This document shows, piece after piece, positions 18,325 through 29,184 of a DNA stretch of 64,000 nt. Both the position numbers and the translations under genes were made by a program. This DNA comes from Tepidimonas ignava. GTDB taxonomy: Bacteria; Pseudomonadota; Gammaproteobacteria; Burkholderiales; Burkholderiaceae_C. The notes under the pieces were generated by a model. It ran no database searches. It had not been told where the DNA came from and saw only the letters and a list, made by a program, of their open reading frames with translations. Numbering within the stretch: the first letter of the stretch is position 1; every line of letters begins with the position of its first letter. The DNA lies in the NCBI RefSeq assembly GCF_004342625.1, contig NZ_SMAH01000008.1:1-64000 (forward strand). Reading direction: 5' to 3'.

Positions 18325-18633
18325 TCATGGGCGGCGGCGCGCAAACAGCCCCGGGGCTCGCGCGCCCTGGCGGGCAAAGCGCTCGCGCCGCGCCACCTTG
18401 GGGTCCACGCGCAACGGCCGGGTCAGCTCCAGCCGGTCGCCGTCGCGCAGCGGGGTGTCCAGCGCCGCTTTGCGCCCCCACACGCTCAAGCCCAGCCGCC
18501 CCTGGGCCAGCGCCTCGCCCACCGGCCAGCCGCTGGCCTGCAGGGCCTGCGCCACGGTGGTCCCTGGCGGCAGCGTCAGCGTGACCACGCGCACACGGCG
18601 CGGCGCTTCGGCCCAGACGAGCTCCACCTGCAT
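18325..18633 (-). CDS. rnfH: RnfH family (ubiquitin-like fold) protein
   Basis: A 102-residue protein of the RnfH/RatB (UPF0125) family, a small beta-grasp protein of uncertain function. It opens with a typical first strand (MQVELVWA), has the helix segment TTVAQALQASGWPVGE, and the conserved LRDGDRLELTRPLRVDPKVARRERF near the C-terminus. It sits six bases after ratA on the same strand, the standard RatA-RatB arrangement. Role remains unknown; the historical link to the Rnf complex or to a toxin-antitoxin pair is weak. Confidence 0.88.
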   Translation of the reverse strand: MQVELVWAEAPRRVRVVTLTLPPGTTVAQALQASGWPVGEALAQGRLGLSVWGRKAALDTPLRDGDRLELTRPLRVDPKVARRERFARQGARAPGLFARRRP

Positions 18634-18639
18634 GCCGCC

Positions 18640-19104
18640 CTACCCCTGCATGCCGTGCAATTGGTCGGCGCGCTTGACGAAAGCGTCCACCAACGTGTTG
18701 GCGATGCGGTCGAACACCGGCCCCACCAGCGCCGCCAGCACGCTGCTGGAAAAGCCGTACGTCAGCACGAAGTCGATGCGGCACGCGGCCGGCTGGCCGC
18801 CAGCCCCGTCACCCAAGGGGGTGAAGGTCCAGTCGCCCTCCAGTTGCGAAAACGGCCCATCGACCAGCGTGAGCCGAATGCGCCGGCCAGGCTCGTGGAC
18901 GTTGCGGGTGGTGAAGCTCTTGTGCACGCCGCCAAACGCCATGCCGATCGACGCCACCATGCCATCCGGGGTGCGCTCGAGGACGCGGCCGTATTCACAC
19001 CACGGCAAAAAGGCCGGGTAGTGCTCCACGTCGCTGACGAGGTCGAACATCTGTTCGGCGCTGTGCCACACCAGCACCGATTTGCGCACGGTCTTGGGTT
19101 TCAT
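18640..19104 (-). CDS. ratA: RatA/COQ10-like START-domain protein
   Basis: A 154-residue single-domain protein of the polyketide-cyclase/START superfamily, homologous to eukaryotic COQ10 and to E. coli RatA. COQ10 binds ubiquinone and supports its use in respiration; RatA was reported to interfere with 70S ribosome assembly. Conserved blocks are [22 protein letters not shown] near the start and [20 protein letters not shown] near the end, and the hydrophobic strands between form the lipid-binding barrel. It is divergent from smpB with only 32 bp between starts, a conserved arrangement in proteobacteria. Confidence 0.9.
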   Translation of the reverse strand: MKPKTVRKSVLVWHSAEQMFDLVSDVEHYPAFLPWCEYGRVLERTPDGMVASIGMAFGGVHKSFTTRNVHEPGRRIRLTLVDGPFSQLEGDWTFTPLGDGAGGQPAACRIDFVLTYGFSSSVLAALVGPVFDRIANTLVDAFVKRADQLHGMQG

Positions 19105-19130
19105 ACAATCGCGGGTCTTGCCCGATTGTA
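19104..19130. promoter_or_regulatory. Mirrored divergent promoter between ratA and smpB
   Basis: An 8-bp perfect inverted repeat, TACAATCG, 11 bases, CGATTGTA, fills the short gap between the divergent starts. Each arm carries a TACAAT -10 hexamer, one on each strand: 19104-19109 reading toward smpB and 19130-19125 reading toward ratA. The two polymerases would cover the same DNA, so they should compete. The -35 boxes would fall inside the opposite gene starts and are not obvious. Confidence 0.55.
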
Positions 19131-19136
19131 GGCCCC

Positions 19137-19616
19137 ATGAGTGCTCCGAACCGCAAACCTCAGCCCGCGCTGATCGCCGACAACAAAAAGGCCTTCTTCA
19201 ACTACCACATCGAAGAGCGCTTCGAGGCCGGCGTGGTGCTGCAGGGCTGGGAGGTCAAGGCCATCCGCGAGGGCAAGGTGCAGCTCACCGAGGGCTATGT
19301 GGTGGTACGCGACGGCGAGCTGTTTTTGATCGGCTGCCTGATCCACCCGCTGCGCAGCACCTCCACCCACATCCGCGCCGACAGCGCACGCACGCGCAAG
19401 CTGCTGATGCACAAGGACGAAATCCGCCGCCTGATCGGCAAGGTGGAGCAAAAGGGCTACACGCTGGTGCCGCTGAACCTGCACTGGAAAAACGGTCGTG
19501 TGAAGTGCGAAATCGCCCTGGCGCGCGGCAAGGCCCAGCACGACAAGCGCGACGCCATCAAGGAGCGCGAAGGCAAGCGTGAGGTGGAGCGCGCGCTCAA
19601 ACAGCGCACGCGCTAA
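19137..19616 (+). CDS. smpB: SsrA-binding protein SmpB
   Basis: A 159-residue protein that binds tmRNA and brings it to stalled ribosomes for trans-translation. The OB-fold core shows [34 protein letters not shown] and [11 protein letters not shown], and the C-terminal tail [20 protein letters not shown] is the basic helix that enters the mRNA channel. Length is normal. The predicted transcript leader is about 20 bases. The tmRNA gene itself is not in this window. Confidence 0.97.
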   Translation: MSAPNRKPQPALIADNKKAFFNYHIEERFEAGVVLQGWEVKAIREGKVQLTEGYVVVRDGELFLIGCLIHPLRSTSTHIRADSARTRKLLMHKDEIRRLIGKVEQKGYTLVPLNLHWKNGRVKCEIALARGKAQHDKRDAIKEREGKREVERALKQRTR

Positions 19617-19683
19617 CGTCCACGCTCCCCGGCAGCGCAGGCCCGCCGCCGCACCGCAGGCGCGGCACGCGGCGGCTTCGGGT

Positions 19684-20802
19684 TCAAGCCAAGTCGCGCA
19701 ACGGGTGCGCGTGGGCTGGCCAGGGGCTGACGAAAAACGGCTCCACCATCGCCGGCGTCACATCCTCCAGGCGTGCCGGGTTCCAGCGCGGTTGGTGGTC
19801 CTTGTCCACCGCCAGCGCCCGAATGCCCTCCACCGTCTCGCTTTGCGCGGGGCTGCGGCCCAGGTGGTGCGGGTGGAAGCAGTGGCGCACCAGGTCGCGC
19901 TCCATGCGCAGCTCGTCGGCCAGCGCCATGCCGCGCGCCCGCCGGATTTGCTGCAACACCACGTGCACCATCAGCGGGCAGCGCTGCCGCAACACGGTCA
20001 GTGTGTGCCGGGCGGCGTCGGTGCCAGCGGCCTCAAGCGCCGCCACGATGCCCGCCACGTCCGGCGCCGCGAAGGCCGCCTGCACCTCCGGCGCAAGCGG
20101 CGCAGCGCCGGCGGCCGGTGCGGACCGCCAGCCCGCAGCGTCCATCCACGCCGCCCACGCGGCGTCGAACGCCGCCGGGCTGTCGGCGTCAAGCTGGGCC
20201 AGCGCATCCCACGCGCGCGGCAGGTCGGCCGCCGGCGCGGCGCGGTCGGCCAACCCCCACGCCAGCGCGGCGTCCGCGCCGATAACCGCGCCCGTCAAGC
20301 CCAGGTATTCGCCCACGTGCCCGGGGCAGCGGCTCAGGAAGTAGCCACCCGCCACGTCGGGAAACAGGCCGATGTTGGTCTCGGGCATGGCCATCTTGGT
20401 GCGCTCGGTGACGATGCGCCAGCGCCCGCCCTGGCTGATGCCCATGCCGCCGCCCATCACCACCCCGTCCATGAAGGCGATGTAGGGCTTGGGGTAGGTG
20501 TGGATCAGGTGGTTGAGGGCGTACTCTTCGGTGAAAAAATCCTCCAGCCGCGCGTCGCCCGCCAGCGCCGCTTGGTGGAAAAAGCGGATATCGCCCCCGG
20601 CGCAGAAGGCGCCAAACGGCCCTTCCTTGGATGTGCCGCGGATGGCCACCGCCACCACGCTGGGGTCGTCGCGCCACGCCAGCAACGCCTGCGTCAGCGC
20701 ACGCACCATGCCCAGGTCCAGCGCGTTGAGCGCCTTGGGGCGGGCAAGCGTGATGCGCCCCACCCCATTGGGCGTGCGCTCGAGATGGACCAATTCGCTC
20801 AT
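19684..20802 (-). CDS. Enoyl-CoA hydratase/isomerase family protein (3-hydroxyisobutyryl-CoA hydrolase-like)
   Basis: A 372-residue crotonase-fold enzyme. Its length and the blocks GAFCAGGDIRFF, MDGVVMGGGMGISQGG and PETNIGLFPDVAGGYFLSR match the 3-hydroxyisobutyryl-CoA hydrolase subgroup (valine catabolism) better than ordinary ~260-residue hydratases. The glutamate in PETNIGLFPD is the catalytic residue of that subgroup, and the GGG motif forms the oxyanion hole. Its start overlaps the typA stop by four bases (ATGA), so it is the last gene of the translation operon; this coupling is unexpected for a catabolic enzyme and may simply reflect genome compaction. Substrate is inferred. Confidence 0.82.
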   Translation of the reverse strand: MSELVHLERTPNGVGRITLARPKALNALDLGMVRALTQALLAWRDDPSVVAVAIRGTSKEGPFGAFCAGGDIRFFHQAALAGDARLEDFFTEEYALNHLIHTYPKPYIAFMDGVVMGGGMGISQGGRWRIVTERTKMAMPETNIGLFPDVAGGYFLSRCPGHVGEYLGLTGAVIGADAALAWGLADRAAPAADLPRAWDALAQLDADSPAAFDAAWAAWMDAAGWRSAPAAGAAPLAPEVQAAFAAPDVAGIVAALEAAGTDAARHTLTVLRQRCPLMVHVVLQQIRRARGMALADELRMERDLVRHCFHPHHLGRSPAQSETVEGIRALAVDKDHQPRWNPARLEDVTPAMVEPFFVSPWPAHAHPLRDLA

Positions 20803-22628
20803 ACGCCCTCCCGGCTGGCGCGCTTGCGCTCGTGTTCTTTGAGCAGCCGCTTGCGCAGCCGGATGCTCTTGGGGGTGATTTCGGCCAGTTCGTCGTCGGC
20901 GATGAACTCCACCGCGTACTCCAGCGTCAGCTCGATCGGCGGGGTGAGCTTGATCGCCTCGTCCTTGCCGCTGGCACGGAAGTTGGTCAGTTGCTTGGTG
21001 CGCACCGGGTTGACGACCAGATCGTTGTCGCGGCTGTGGATGCCGATGATCATGCCTTCGTACACCGGGTCGCCGGGCTTGACGAACATGCGCCCGCGGT
21101 CGTCCAGCTTGCCCAGCGCGTAGGTGACGATCTCGCCGTCGTCCTGGCTGATGAGCACGCCGTTTTTACGCCCGGCGATCTCGCCCTTGTAAGGCTCGTA
21201 GCCATCGAAGATGTTGGACATCAGGCCCGTGCCGCGCGTCAGGTTCAAAAACTCCGTCTGGAAGCCGATCAGCCCGCGCGCCGGAATGCGGTACTCCAGC
21301 CGCACGCGCCCGCGCCCGTCGGGCTCCATGTTGACCAGCTCACCCTTGCGCTCGCCCAGCGCCTGCATCACGGCGCCTTGGTGCTGCTCTTCCACGTCCA
21401 CGGTCAGCAGCTCGATGGGCTCGTGGCGCACGCCGTCGATGTCCCGCAACACCACGCGCGGCCGCGACACCGCCAGCTCGTAGCCCTCGCGGCGCATATT
21501 TTCCAGCAGGATCGTCAGGTGCAGCTCGCCGCGGCCGCTCACCTCGAACACGCCGTCTTCGCTGGTTTCGCGCACGCGCAGCGCCACGTTGCTTTGCAGC
21601 TCGCGCTGCAGCCGATCCCAAATCTGCCGGCTGGTGACGAACTTGCCCTCGCGCCCCGCCAGCGGGCTGGTGTTGACGCAAAAGTTCATCGTCAAGGTGG
21701 GTTCGTCCACCTTGAGCATCGGCAGCGGTCGCGGGTCGAGCGGATCGGTGACGGTCACGCCAATGCCAATGTCCTCGATGCCGTTGATGAGCACGATGTC
21801 GCCCGGCCCGGCGCTGTCGGCCAGCACCCGCTCCAGCCCTTGGAACTTCAGCACCTGGTTGATGCGGCCTTTGCGGCGCGGGCCGTCGGGCCCCTCGCAC
21901 ACCAGCACCTCCATGCCGGGGCGCAGCGTGCCGGCGTTGATGCGGCCCACGCCGATGCGCCCCACGTAGCTGGAGTAGTCCAGCGACGATATTTGCAACT
22001 GCAGCGCGGCGTCGACGTCCCCTTGGTGCACCGGAACGTGCTGCAGAATCGTCTCAAACAGCGGCCCCATGTCGGTGCCCCAGGCTTGGCCGGGCTCGCC
22101 TTCGGTCAGCGACGCCCAGCCGTTGAGGCCCGAGGCGTACACCACGGGAAAGTCCAACTGCTCGTCGGTGGCCCCGAGCTTGTCGAACAGGTCGAAGGCC
22201 GCGTTGATGACGTGGTCGGGCCGCGCGCCGGGCTTGTCCACCTTGTTGACGACGACGATGGGCTTCAAGCCCAACGCCAACGCCTTCTTGGTCACGAAGC
22301 GCGTCTGCGGCATCGGCCCTTCCTGCGCGTCGATGAGCAGCAGCACGCCGTCCACCATCGACAGCGCCCGCTCGACCTCGCCACCGAAGTCGGCGTGACC
22401 GGGCGTGTCCACGATGTTGATGTGCGTGCTCTTCCAACGGACCGCGCAGTTTTTGGCCAGGATGGTGATGCCGCGCTCGCGCTCCAGGTCGTTGCTGTCC
22501 ATCACGCGCTCGCCCACCTGCTGGTTGTCGCGGAAGGTGCCGCTTTGGCGCAGCAGTTGGTCCACCAGCGTGGTCTTGCCATGGTCCACGTGGGCGATGA
22601 TGGCGATGTTGCGTATCGGTCGTGTCAT
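20799..22628 (-). CDS. typA: Translational GTPase TypA/BipA
   Basis: A 609-residue ribosome-associated GTPase that helps assembly of the large subunit and stress growth. GTPase motifs are intact: [15 protein letters not shown], the switch-I segment [24 protein letters not shown] and [13 protein letters not shown]. The EF-G-like domains II, III and V follow, and the family-specific C-terminal domain ends with [21 protein letters not shown]. The ATG at 22628 overlaps the truB stop by four bases. Confidence 0.97.
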   Translation of the reverse strand: MTRPIRNIAIIAHVDHGKTTLVDQLLRQSGTFRDNQQVGERVMDSNDLERERGITILAKNCAVRWKSTHINIVDTPGHADFGGEVERALSMVDGVLLLIDAQEGPMPQTRFVTKKALALGLKPIVVVNKVDKPGARPDHVINAAFDLFDKLGATDEQLDFPVVYASGLNGWASLTEGEPGQAWGTDMGPLFETILQHVPVHQGDVDAALQLQISSLDYSSYVGRIGVGRINAGTLRPGMEVLVCEGPDGPRRKGRINQVLKFQGLERVLADSAGPGDIVLINGIEDIGIGVTVTDPLDPRPLPMLKVDEPTLTMNFCVNTSPLAGREGKFVTSRQIWDRLQRELQSNVALRVRETSEDGVFEVSGRGELHLTILLENMRREGYELAVSRPRVVLRDIDGVRHEPIELLTVDVEEQHQGAVMQALGERKGELVNMEPDGRGRVRLEYRIPARGLIGFQTEFLNLTRGTGLMSNIFDGYEPYKGEIAGRKNGVLISQDDGEIVTYALGKLDDRGRMFVKPGDPVYEGMIIGIHSRDNDLVVNPVRTKQLTNFRASGKDEAIKLTPPIELTLEYAVEFIADDELAEITPKSIRLRKRLLKEHERKRASREGV

Positions 22629-23587
22629 GATGCGGTCGATTGGGTCAGCCACTGGGCGATCTCGGTGGGCGCCAGCAGCCGGATGGGGATCAGTTCGCCG
22701 CCCACGCAGCGCGCAGTGCCCAGCAACGCGCGCGGGCGCGCACCGAACACGGCCACGTGCGCGGCGTCGGGCCAGCGGCCACGGCGGCGCAACCCGGTGA
22801 GGAAGCGGCCCGCTTCGGCCTCGTCCAGCACCACTTCGGGCCAGCCGTGCAGCAACACTTCGGGCGGACGCAACAGCCGCAGCCGCTCGGGCGGCGCCAG
22901 CGCTTCGAGCGCTTCGATGGCCACGGCCTGCGCCAGCTGCAAAGGCCCCGTGGCCAGGCGTCGCAGCGCCGCCAGGTGCGCGCCACAACCCAGCGCCTGG
23001 CCGATGTCTTCGGCCAGCGTGCGCACGTAGGTGCCTTTGCTGCAGCGCACGTGCAGGTGCAGCGCCGTGGGGTCGTCGGGCACCGCCGTGAGCGTGAGCG
23101 TGTGGATGGTCACCGCCCGCGGCGCACGCTCGACCTCCAGGCCCGCGCGCGCGTACGCGTACAAGGGCTTGCCGTCTTTTTTGAGCGCGCTGTGCAGCGG
23201 CGGCACCTGTTCGATCGTGCCTGTGAAGCGCTGCGCGACGACGTGCAGCTGCGCAGGGGTCAGCAGGGCGGGATCGACGGCGGCGGTGGCCACCACCTCC
23301 CCTTCGGCGTCGCCGGTGCGGGTGCGCACACCCAGCCGCAACGTGGCTTCGTAGACCTTGTCGGCGTCGAGCTGGACTTGCGCGAACTTGGTGGCGGCGC
23401 CCAGACACACCGGCAGCAGCCCGCTGGCCAGCGGGTCCAACGTGCCGGTGTGGCCGGCTTTTTCGGCCCCCAGCAGCCATTTGACTTTGGACACGGCCGC
23501 CTGCGCGGACATGCCCGCGGGTTTGTCCAGCAACAGCACCCCATGCACGGGGCGCCGCGGCACCCGTGCACGGGGCTCGGCGGTCAT
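22625..23587 (-). CDS. truB: tRNA pseudouridine(55) synthase
   Basis: A 320-residue enzyme that makes pseudouridine 55 in the T-loop of all elongator tRNAs. The catalytic aspartate is in [16 protein letters not shown]; the other blocks [32 protein letters not shown] and [15 protein letters not shown] are conserved. A PUA-like C-terminal part follows (roughly residues 250-310). Start and stop overlap the flanking rbfA and typA genes by four bases each, part of one tightly packed operon. Confidence 0.97.
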   Translation of the reverse strand: MTAEPRARVPRRPVHGVLLLDKPAGMSAQAAVSKVKWLLGAEKAGHTGTLDPLASGLLPVCLGAATKFAQVQLDADKVYEATLRLGVRTRTGDAEGEVVATAAVDPALLTPAQLHVVAQRFTGTIEQVPPLHSALKKDGKPLYAYARAGLEVERAPRAVTIHTLTLTAVPDDPTALHLHVRCSKGTYVRTLAEDIGQALGCGAHLAALRRLATGPLQLAQAVAIEALEALAPPERLRLLRPPEVLLHGWPEVVLDEAEAGRFLTGLRRRGRWPDAAHVAVFGARPRALLGTARCVGGELIPIRLLAPTEIAQWLTQSTAS

Positions 23588-23958
23588 GCGCCCTCCTCGT
23601 CCTTGCCGCGCGAGGCCACGGCCTTGGCGATGAGCGCGTTGAGGTCGGCGGCGCGCTCGATCGAGCGGTCGTAGATGAAGTGCAGCGTGGGCACGGTGTG
23701 GATGTGCAAGCGCTTGAACAGCGCGCTGCGCAAAAAGCCCGCGCCCTGGTTGAGCGCTTCTTCGGTGGCCTGCGGGTCGCCCACCAGCACGCTGAAGTAC
23801 ACCTTGGCGTGCGCGTAGTCGGGCGTGACCTCGACGGCCTGGATGGTGACCATGCCCACGCGCGGGTCCTTGAGCTCGCGCGCGATCAGCTCGCTCAAGT
23901 CGCGCTGGATTTGGTCGGCCACCTTGTGGCCGCGGTGCGGTCCCTTGCGGCTGGGCAT
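23584..23958 (-). CDS. rbfA: Ribosome-binding factor A
   Basis: A 124-residue KH-fold protein that binds the 30S subunit late in assembly and helps 16S 5' end maturation. Family blocks are [42 protein letters not shown] and [24 protein letters not shown]. It follows infB after 9 bp and overlaps truB by four bases. Confidence 0.97.
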   Translation of the reverse strand: MPSRKGPHRGHKVADQIQRDLSELIARELKDPRVGMVTIQAVEVTPDYAHAKVYFSVLVGDPQATEEALNQGAGFLRSALFKRLHIHTVPTLHFIYDRSIERAADLNALIAKAVASRGKDEEGA

Positions 23959-23967
23959 GACGGCTCC

Positions 23968-26850
23968 TTACAGCGTGCGCGCCACTTCCTTGATCTCGAA
24001 GAACTCCAGCACGTCACCTTCCTTGATGTCGTTGTAGTTCTTGAGCTTGATGCCGCACTCGAAGCCCTCTTTGACTTCGCGCACATCGTCCTTGAAGCGC
24101 TTGAGCGACTCGAGCTCGCCCGTGTAGACGACGACGTTGTCGCGGATGAGGCGGAAGTGCGCGCTGCGCGTGACGTAGCCCTGCGTGACCATGCAGCCCG
24201 CCACGGTGCCGATCTTGGACGCCACGAACACCGTGCGCACCTCGGCCATGCCGATGACCTCCTCGCGCTTTTCCGGCGACAGCAGCCCGGCCATGGCAGC
24301 CTTGAGGTCGTCCACCGCGTCGTAAATGATGTTGTAGTAGCGGATCTCGACGTCGGCCGACTCCGCGGCCTTGCGCGCGTTGGCGTCGGCGCGCACGTTG
24401 AAGCCGATGATGATGGCCTTGGATGCGATGGCCAGGTTGACGTCCGATTCGCTGATGCCACCCACGCCCGCGTAGACGAGCTGCACGCGCACCTCGTCGG
24501 TCGAAAGCTTGAGCAGCGCCGCCGACAGCGCTTCTTGCGAGCCTTGCACGTCCGCCTTGATGATGATGGGCAGGGTCTTGACCTCGCCCGCGGTCATCTC
24601 GGCAAACATATTCTCCAGCTTGGCCGCTTGCTGCTTGGCCAGCTTGGTGCTGCGGTACTTGCCGGCGCGGTAGGTGGCGATTTCGCGCGCACGGCGCTCG
24701 TCGGCCATCACCATGAACTCGTCGCCGGCCTGCGGCACCTCGGCCAGGCCCTGGATTTCGACCGGAATCGAGGGGCCGGCCTCTTTGACCTGACGGCCGT
24801 TTTCGTCCAGCATGGCGCGCACACGGCCGTAGGTCTGGCCGGCCAGCACCACATCGCCCACGCGCAGCGTGCCCGACTGCACCAGCGCCGTGGCCACCGG
24901 CCCGCGCCCTTTGTCCAGACGCGCTTCGATCACCAAGCCCTTGGCCTTGGCGTCCACCGGGGCCTTGAGCTCCAGCACCTCAGCCTGCAGCAGCACGTTT
25001 TCCAGCAACTCGTCGATACCCTGGCCGGTCTTGGACGACACGCCGATGAAGGGCGAGTCGCCGCCGTATTCCTCGGGCACCACCTCCTCGGCCACGAGCT
25101 CTTGCTTGACCTTGTCCGGGTTGGCGTCGGGCTTGTCGATCTTGGTCAGCGCCACCACGATGGGCACCCCGGCTGCCTTGGCGTGTTTGATCGCCTCGCG
25201 CGTTTGCGGCATCACGCCGTCGTCGGCCGCCACCACCAGGATGACGATGTCGGTGGCCTGCGCCCCGCGCGCCCGCATCGCCGTGAAGGCCTCGTGGCCC
25301 GGGGTGTCGAGGAACGTGATGACGCCGCGCGGCGTTTCCACGTGGTACGCCCCGATGTGCTGGGTGATGCCGCCGGCTTCGCCCGCGGCCACCTTGGAGC
25401 GGCGGATGTAGTCCAGCAGCGACGTCTTGCCGTGGTCCACGTGGCCCATGACGGTGACCACCGGCGGACGCGGCTTGGGCTCGCCTTGGTACAGCACCGC
25501 CTCTTCTTCGGAAAACGCCTCCGGATCGTCCAGCGTGGCGGCAACCGCCCTGTGGCCCAGTTCCTCCACCACGATCATCGCGGTGTCCTGGTCCAGCGAC
25601 TGGTTGATGGTGACCATCTGGCCCAACTTCATCAACACCTTGATGACCTCGGAGGCCTTGACCGCCATCTTGTGCGCCAGCTCCGCCACCGTGATGGTCT
25701 CGGGCACGTGCACCTCCAGCACGCGCTGCTCGGCGCCCGATGCCGTGGGGTGGCTGCCGCGGTCGTCGCGGCCGCCCTTGCCAGGCTTGCCTTTGGGCCC
25801 GGCGCGCCACGAGCTGCCGCTGCTGCGCGCCGCCACCGCGTCGGCACGGGCCTTGGCGGCGTCTTTCTTTTTGCCGGCTTCGTCCTTCCACGACGACGAC
25901 AGCGCCTCGGACTTGACTTCTTTTTTGGCCGGTGCCGGCGCCGGCGTCGCCCCCCGCGCGGGCGTGGAGGCGGGCTTGTGCAGCGTCCCCTTGAGCCCGG
26001 CCTTGGCGGCGTCGGCCGCAGGCTTGGGCTCTTCGGGCTTTTTGGCCACCAGCACCTTGCGCGGCTGCGCCATCATCGCGCGGATCGCCTCGGCTTCGGC
26101 CAAGGCTTTGCGGCGGCGCTCCTCCAGCTCGCGGGCGCGCGCTTCTTCGGCTTCGCGCTCGGCCTGCTGGCGGCGCTGCTGCTCAGCAGCGGCCTGCTGC
26201 GCCGCGCTGGGCTGCGCCGCAGGCGTTGGCGCAGGCTCGGCCGGCGGCTCGGGGCTCACCGGCTCGCCGCCGGAGGCGGTTGCAGCCGCGGCGGCGCGCG
26301 CCGCTGCCGCTTCGCGCTCGGCGCGCGCCCGGGCTTCGGCCTCTCGCGCCAGCCGCGCTTCCTCGGCCGCGCGGGCCTCGGCTTCTTCGCGCTCGCGGCG
26401 GCGGCGTGCCAGTTCTTCCTCCTCCTGCCGCAGACGCTCGGCTTGCAGACGGGCTTCCTCCTCGCGCCGGGCCAACTCGGCGGCGCGCGCGGCCTCTTCG
26501 GCCTCGACCGCTTGTTGCGCCGCGGCGTCAGGGGTCGGGCTGGGCTCGTCGTCGCGCTTGATGAAGGTGCGCTTTTTGCGCACCTCCACCTGGATCGTGC
26601 GTGCACGCCCCGTGGCGTCGGCTTGTTTGATTTCGGTGGTGGACTTTTTGGTCAGCGTGATCTTGCGTCGTTCCTGGCCGAGCGTGCCGTGCGCCGCTTT
26701 CAGGTACGCCAGCAGGCGCTGCTTGTCCACCTCGGTGACGGGGTCGCTGCCCGCCTGCTTGTGCACGCCAGCGGCGGCAAACTGCTCCAACAGCAGCGAG
26801 ACGGGCTTGTTCAGTTCGGCGGCGAATTCGGCGACGGTGTTGCTCGACAT
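23968..26850 (-). CDS. infB: Translation initiation factor IF-2
   Basis: A 960-residue GTPase that places fMet-tRNA on the 30S subunit. The N-terminal IF2N domain starts [20 protein letters not shown]; a long Ala/Glu/Arg/Pro-rich linker with coiled-coil character covers about residues 130-370. The G domain has [30 protein letters not shown] and [13 protein letters not shown], and the C-terminal domains run to a normal [12 protein letters not shown] end. An AAGGAA ribosome site precedes the ATG at 26850, which was chosen over an upstream frame extension that has no homology. It follows nusA after 41 bp. Confidence 0.97.
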   Translation of the reverse strand: MSSNTVAEFAAELNKPVSLLLEQFAAAGVHKQAGSDPVTEVDKQRLLAYLKAAHGTLGQERRKITLTKKSTTEIKQADATGRARTIQVEVRKKRTFIKRDDEPSPTPDAAAQQAVEAEEAARAAELARREEEARLQAERLRQEEEELARRRREREEAEARAAEEARLAREAEARARAEREAAAARAAAAATASGGEPVSPEPPAEPAPTPAAQPSAAQQAAAEQQRRQQAEREAEEARARELEERRRKALAEAEAIRAMMAQPRKVLVAKKPEEPKPAADAAKAGLKGTLHKPASTPARGATPAPAPAKKEVKSEALSSSWKDEAGKKKDAAKARADAVAARSSGSSWRAGPKGKPGKGGRDDRGSHPTASGAEQRVLEVHVPETITVAELAHKMAVKASEVIKVLMKLGQMVTINQSLDQDTAMIVVEELGHRAVAATLDDPEAFSEEEAVLYQGEPKPRPPVVTVMGHVDHGKTSLLDYIRRSKVAAGEAGGITQHIGAYHVETPRGVITFLDTPGHEAFTAMRARGAQATDIVILVVAADDGVMPQTREAIKHAKAAGVPIVVALTKIDKPDANPDKVKQELVAEEVVPEEYGGDSPFIGVSSKTGQGIDELLENVLLQAEVLELKAPVDAKAKGLVIEARLDKGRGPVATALVQSGTLRVGDVVLAGQTYGRVRAMLDENGRQVKEAGPSIPVEIQGLAEVPQAGDEFMVMADERRAREIATYRAGKYRSTKLAKQQAAKLENMFAEMTAGEVKTLPIIIKADVQGSQEALSAALLKLSTDEVRVQLVYAGVGGISESDVNLAIASKAIIIGFNVRADANARKAAESADVEIRYYNIIYDAVDDLKAAMAGLLSPEKREEVIGMAEVRTVFVASKIGTVAGCMVTQGYVTRSAHFRLIRDNVVVYTGELESLKRFKDDVREVKEGFECGIKLKNYNDIKEGDVLEFFEIKEVARTL

Positions 26851-26891
26851 AGGGTTCCTTTTTTGAATGTTCGGCTTACAGTCGGCTCCGA

Positions 26892-28391
26892 TCATTCGCG
26901 TGCGGCGGCCGCATCGTCGCTGAACCAATGCTGGCGCGCTTTCATGATCAGTGCCGTCGCTTCGTCACGGCTTTGCCCGGTGATCTCCACCAACTCGTCC
27001 ACCGACAGGTCGGCCAGGTCGTCCAACGTGTGCACGCCCGCTTCGGCCAATTTGGCAATCAGATCGGTGGTCAAACCTTCGAGGTCGCGCAAATCCTGCG
27101 ACACCTCCTCGACGCTTTCTTCCTTGGCGATTTCCATCGTCAGCAGCGCGTCCTTGGCGCGGGCGCGCAGCTCGTTGACGGTGTCTTCGTCGAAGGCTTC
27201 GATGTCCAGCATCTCTTGCAGCGGCACGTACGCCACTTCCTCCAGGCTGGTGAAGCCCTCTTCGATGAGGATGTCGGCGATCTCCTCGTCCACGTCGAGC
27301 TTGCTCATGAACAGCTCGCGCAGCGCCTGGCGCTCCTGCGCCTGCTTGGCCGCCGACTCCTCGGCGGTCATGATGTTGATCTTCCAGCCCGTCAGCTCCG
27401 AAGCCAGACGCACGTTCTGACCGCCACGGCCAATGGCGATGGCCAGGTTTTCCTCGTCCACCACCACGTCCATCGCGTGGCGCTCCTCGTCCACGACGAT
27501 CGACTGCACCGCCGCAGGCGCCAGCGCCGCGATGACGAACTGCGCCGGGTCTTCGCTCCACAGCACGATGTCGACGCGTTCGCCCGCCAGCTCGTTGGTG
27601 ACGGCGTTGACGCGCGAGCCACGCACCCCGATGCAGGTGCCGATGGGGTCGATGCGGCGGTCGTGCGACAGCACCGCGATCTTGGCGCGGCTGCCCGGGT
27701 CGCGCGCACAGGCCTTGATTTCCAGCAGTCCCTGCTCGATTTCGGGCACTTCCTGGCGGAACAGCTCGATCATGAAGTCGGGCGAGGCGCGCGACAGCAA
27801 AATCGGCGCACCGCGCAGCGTCGGGTCCACCTCCACGATCAGCGCCTTGATGCGGTCGCCGGTGCGGAAGTTTTCTTTCGGAATCATCTCGCTGCGTTTG
27901 AGACGGCCCTCCACACGGCCGCTCTCGGCGATGATGTCGCCTTTGTCCATGCGCTTGACCGTGCCAACGAAAATTTTGTCGCCCCGCGACAAAAAGTCGT
28001 TGAGCAGCATTTCGCGCTCGGCGTCGCGAATTTTTTGCAGAATGACTTGCTTGGCCGCCTGCGCACCGATGCGCCCAATGGGCACGCTCTCGATGGGTTT
28101 TTCGATGTAATCGCCCACCTGGATGCCGGGGTAGTCGTCTTTGACGTCCGAGTACAGCTCCTCGGCCTCGGGGTTTTGCAGGCCGGCCTCGTCGGGCACC
28201 ACCTTCCAGCGCCGAAACGTTTCGTAAGCGCCGGTGTCGGGATCGATACTGACGCGCACGTCGGCGTCACCGCCCAGCAGCTTTTTGGTGGCCGATGCCA
28301 GCGCCGACTCCACGGCCCCCAGCACCACGCGCGGCTCGACGTTCTTTTCGCGCGAGATGGCATCGATCAACATCAACATTTCACGGTTCAT
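26892..28391 (-). CDS. nusA: Transcription termination/antitermination factor NusA
   Basis: A 499-residue RNA polymerase-associated factor. Domains in order: an N-terminal polymerase-binding domain ([20 protein letters not shown]), an S1 domain, two KH domains with [23 protein letters not shown] and the [16 protein letters not shown] loop, and two acidic helix-hairpin-helix repeats at the C-terminus (about residues 360-490), as in gamma- and betaproteobacteria. It follows rimP after 38 bp. NusA is known to regulate its own operon; the terminator-like leader hairpin upstream of rimP is a likely target. Confidence 0.97.
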   Translation of the reverse strand: MNREMLMLIDAISREKNVEPRVVLGAVESALASATKKLLGGDADVRVSIDPDTGAYETFRRWKVVPDEAGLQNPEAEELYSDVKDDYPGIQVGDYIEKPIESVPIGRIGAQAAKQVILQKIRDAEREMLLNDFLSRGDKIFVGTVKRMDKGDIIAESGRVEGRLKRSEMIPKENFRTGDRIKALIVEVDPTLRGAPILLSRASPDFMIELFRQEVPEIEQGLLEIKACARDPGSRAKIAVLSHDRRIDPIGTCIGVRGSRVNAVTNELAGERVDIVLWSEDPAQFVIAALAPAAVQSIVVDEERHAMDVVVDEENLAIAIGRGGQNVRLASELTGWKINIMTAEESAAKQAQERQALRELFMSKLDVDEEIADILIEEGFTSLEEVAYVPLQEMLDIEAFDEDTVNELRARAKDALLTMEIAKEESVEEVSQDLRDLEGLTTDLIAKLAEAGVHTLDDLADLSVDELVEITGQSRDEATALIMKARQHWFSDDAAAARE

Positions 28392-28429
28392 GACTGTAGG
28401 CCCTTCCAGTTGCCTGCTGGTACTCGTCG

Positions 28430-29023
28430 TTATTGCTCGGGTTGGGCGCTGCCACGGGCGCGCCGCCCGGAAAAATCCACCACCGGCGCCAGCCGCGCTT
28501 CGCGCACCTCGTCGAGCGTGAAGCCCAGCACCTGCACCGTCTCGGCCGCAGGGGCGGCCTTGCGCGCCCCGACCTTGCCAGGACGCGGGGGCTCGGGGGG
28601 CAACAGCTCCAACTGCCAGGCGCCTGGCGCTTCGCCACGCTGCAGCACACCGCGAAATTTGCGCCGCGCTGGGGCCGCCAGCCCCGCGCCCGCCGCCCCG
28701 ATGGGCGCGCGCAACGTCACCTCGACCACCTCGCCGACAAAGCGCTCAAAATCCCGCGGCGTGCGCAACGGCCGGTCGATGCCGGGCGAACCCACCTCCA
28801 GCCGCCGGTAGTCCACGCCTTGCACCTCCAGCACGTACTGGAGCTGGCGCGTCACGCGTTCGCAGTCGTCCACGGTGATGAAGCGCGGCTCGGGCTGGGC
28901 TGGATCCCACGGCCAGTCGATCGTCAGACGCAGCAAACCGCCGGCGGATCGCTCCACGTCCACCAATTCGTAGCCCATGCCGGCCACGGTCTGTGCCACC
29001 GTTTGCTGCCACTGATTCGCCAT
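28430..29023 (-). CDS. rimP: Ribosome maturation factor RimP
   Basis: A 197-residue protein required for 30S subunit maturation and the first gene of the rimP-nusA-infB-rbfA-truB-typA operon. The N-terminal domain has [20 protein letters not shown] and the conserved [21 protein letters not shown]; the C-terminal Sm-like domain ends near [20 protein letters not shown] Gly/Ala/Pro-rich insertion around residues 118-155 makes it somewhat longer than the ~150-residue E. coli protein. Confidence 0.95.
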   Translation of the reverse strand: MANQWQQTVAQTVAGMGYELVDVERSAGGLLRLTIDWPWDPAQPEPRFITVDDCERVTRQLQYVLEVQGVDYRRLEVGSPGIDRPLRTPRDFERFVGEVVEVTLRAPIGAAGAGLAAPARRKFRGVLQRGEAPGAWQLELLPPEPPRPGKVGARKAAPAAETVQVLGFTLDEVREARLAPVVDFSGRRARGSAQPEQ

Positions 29024-29069
29024 GCGGCCGTCGCCCCTTGCGCGTTACCCCGTTGCCCTTCGATGCGAC

Positions 29070-29099
29070 CAAAAAAAATGGGCCGGTATGCACCCGCCC
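29070..29099 (-). terminator. Terminator-like attenuator in the rimP operon leader
   Basis: On the minus strand GGGC, G, GGT, GCAT, ACC, G, GCCC folds into a hairpin with one internal mismatch, followed by A and eight T residues (29078-29071). It lies about 50 bases upstream of the rimP ATG and downstream of a TAGAAT -10 candidate (29124-29119), so it would be transcribed in the leader. This is the shape of an intrinsic terminator that could act as an attenuator for the operon. Confidence 0.65.
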
Positions 29100-29184
29100 A
29101 TTCGGTCGCGACCCTGCTATTCTACCACCGAAGGAAGCAGCGCTGTCCAGTGCCGCGAGCCCCTACCACCGATCGGAGGCCAAC

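Noticed and set aside
19645-19676. GC-rich hairpin between smpB and the enoyl-CoA hydratase gene as terminator
   Set aside because: The 8-bp stem is real, but it has a 16-base loop and no U-tract on either strand, so it was not listed as a terminator.
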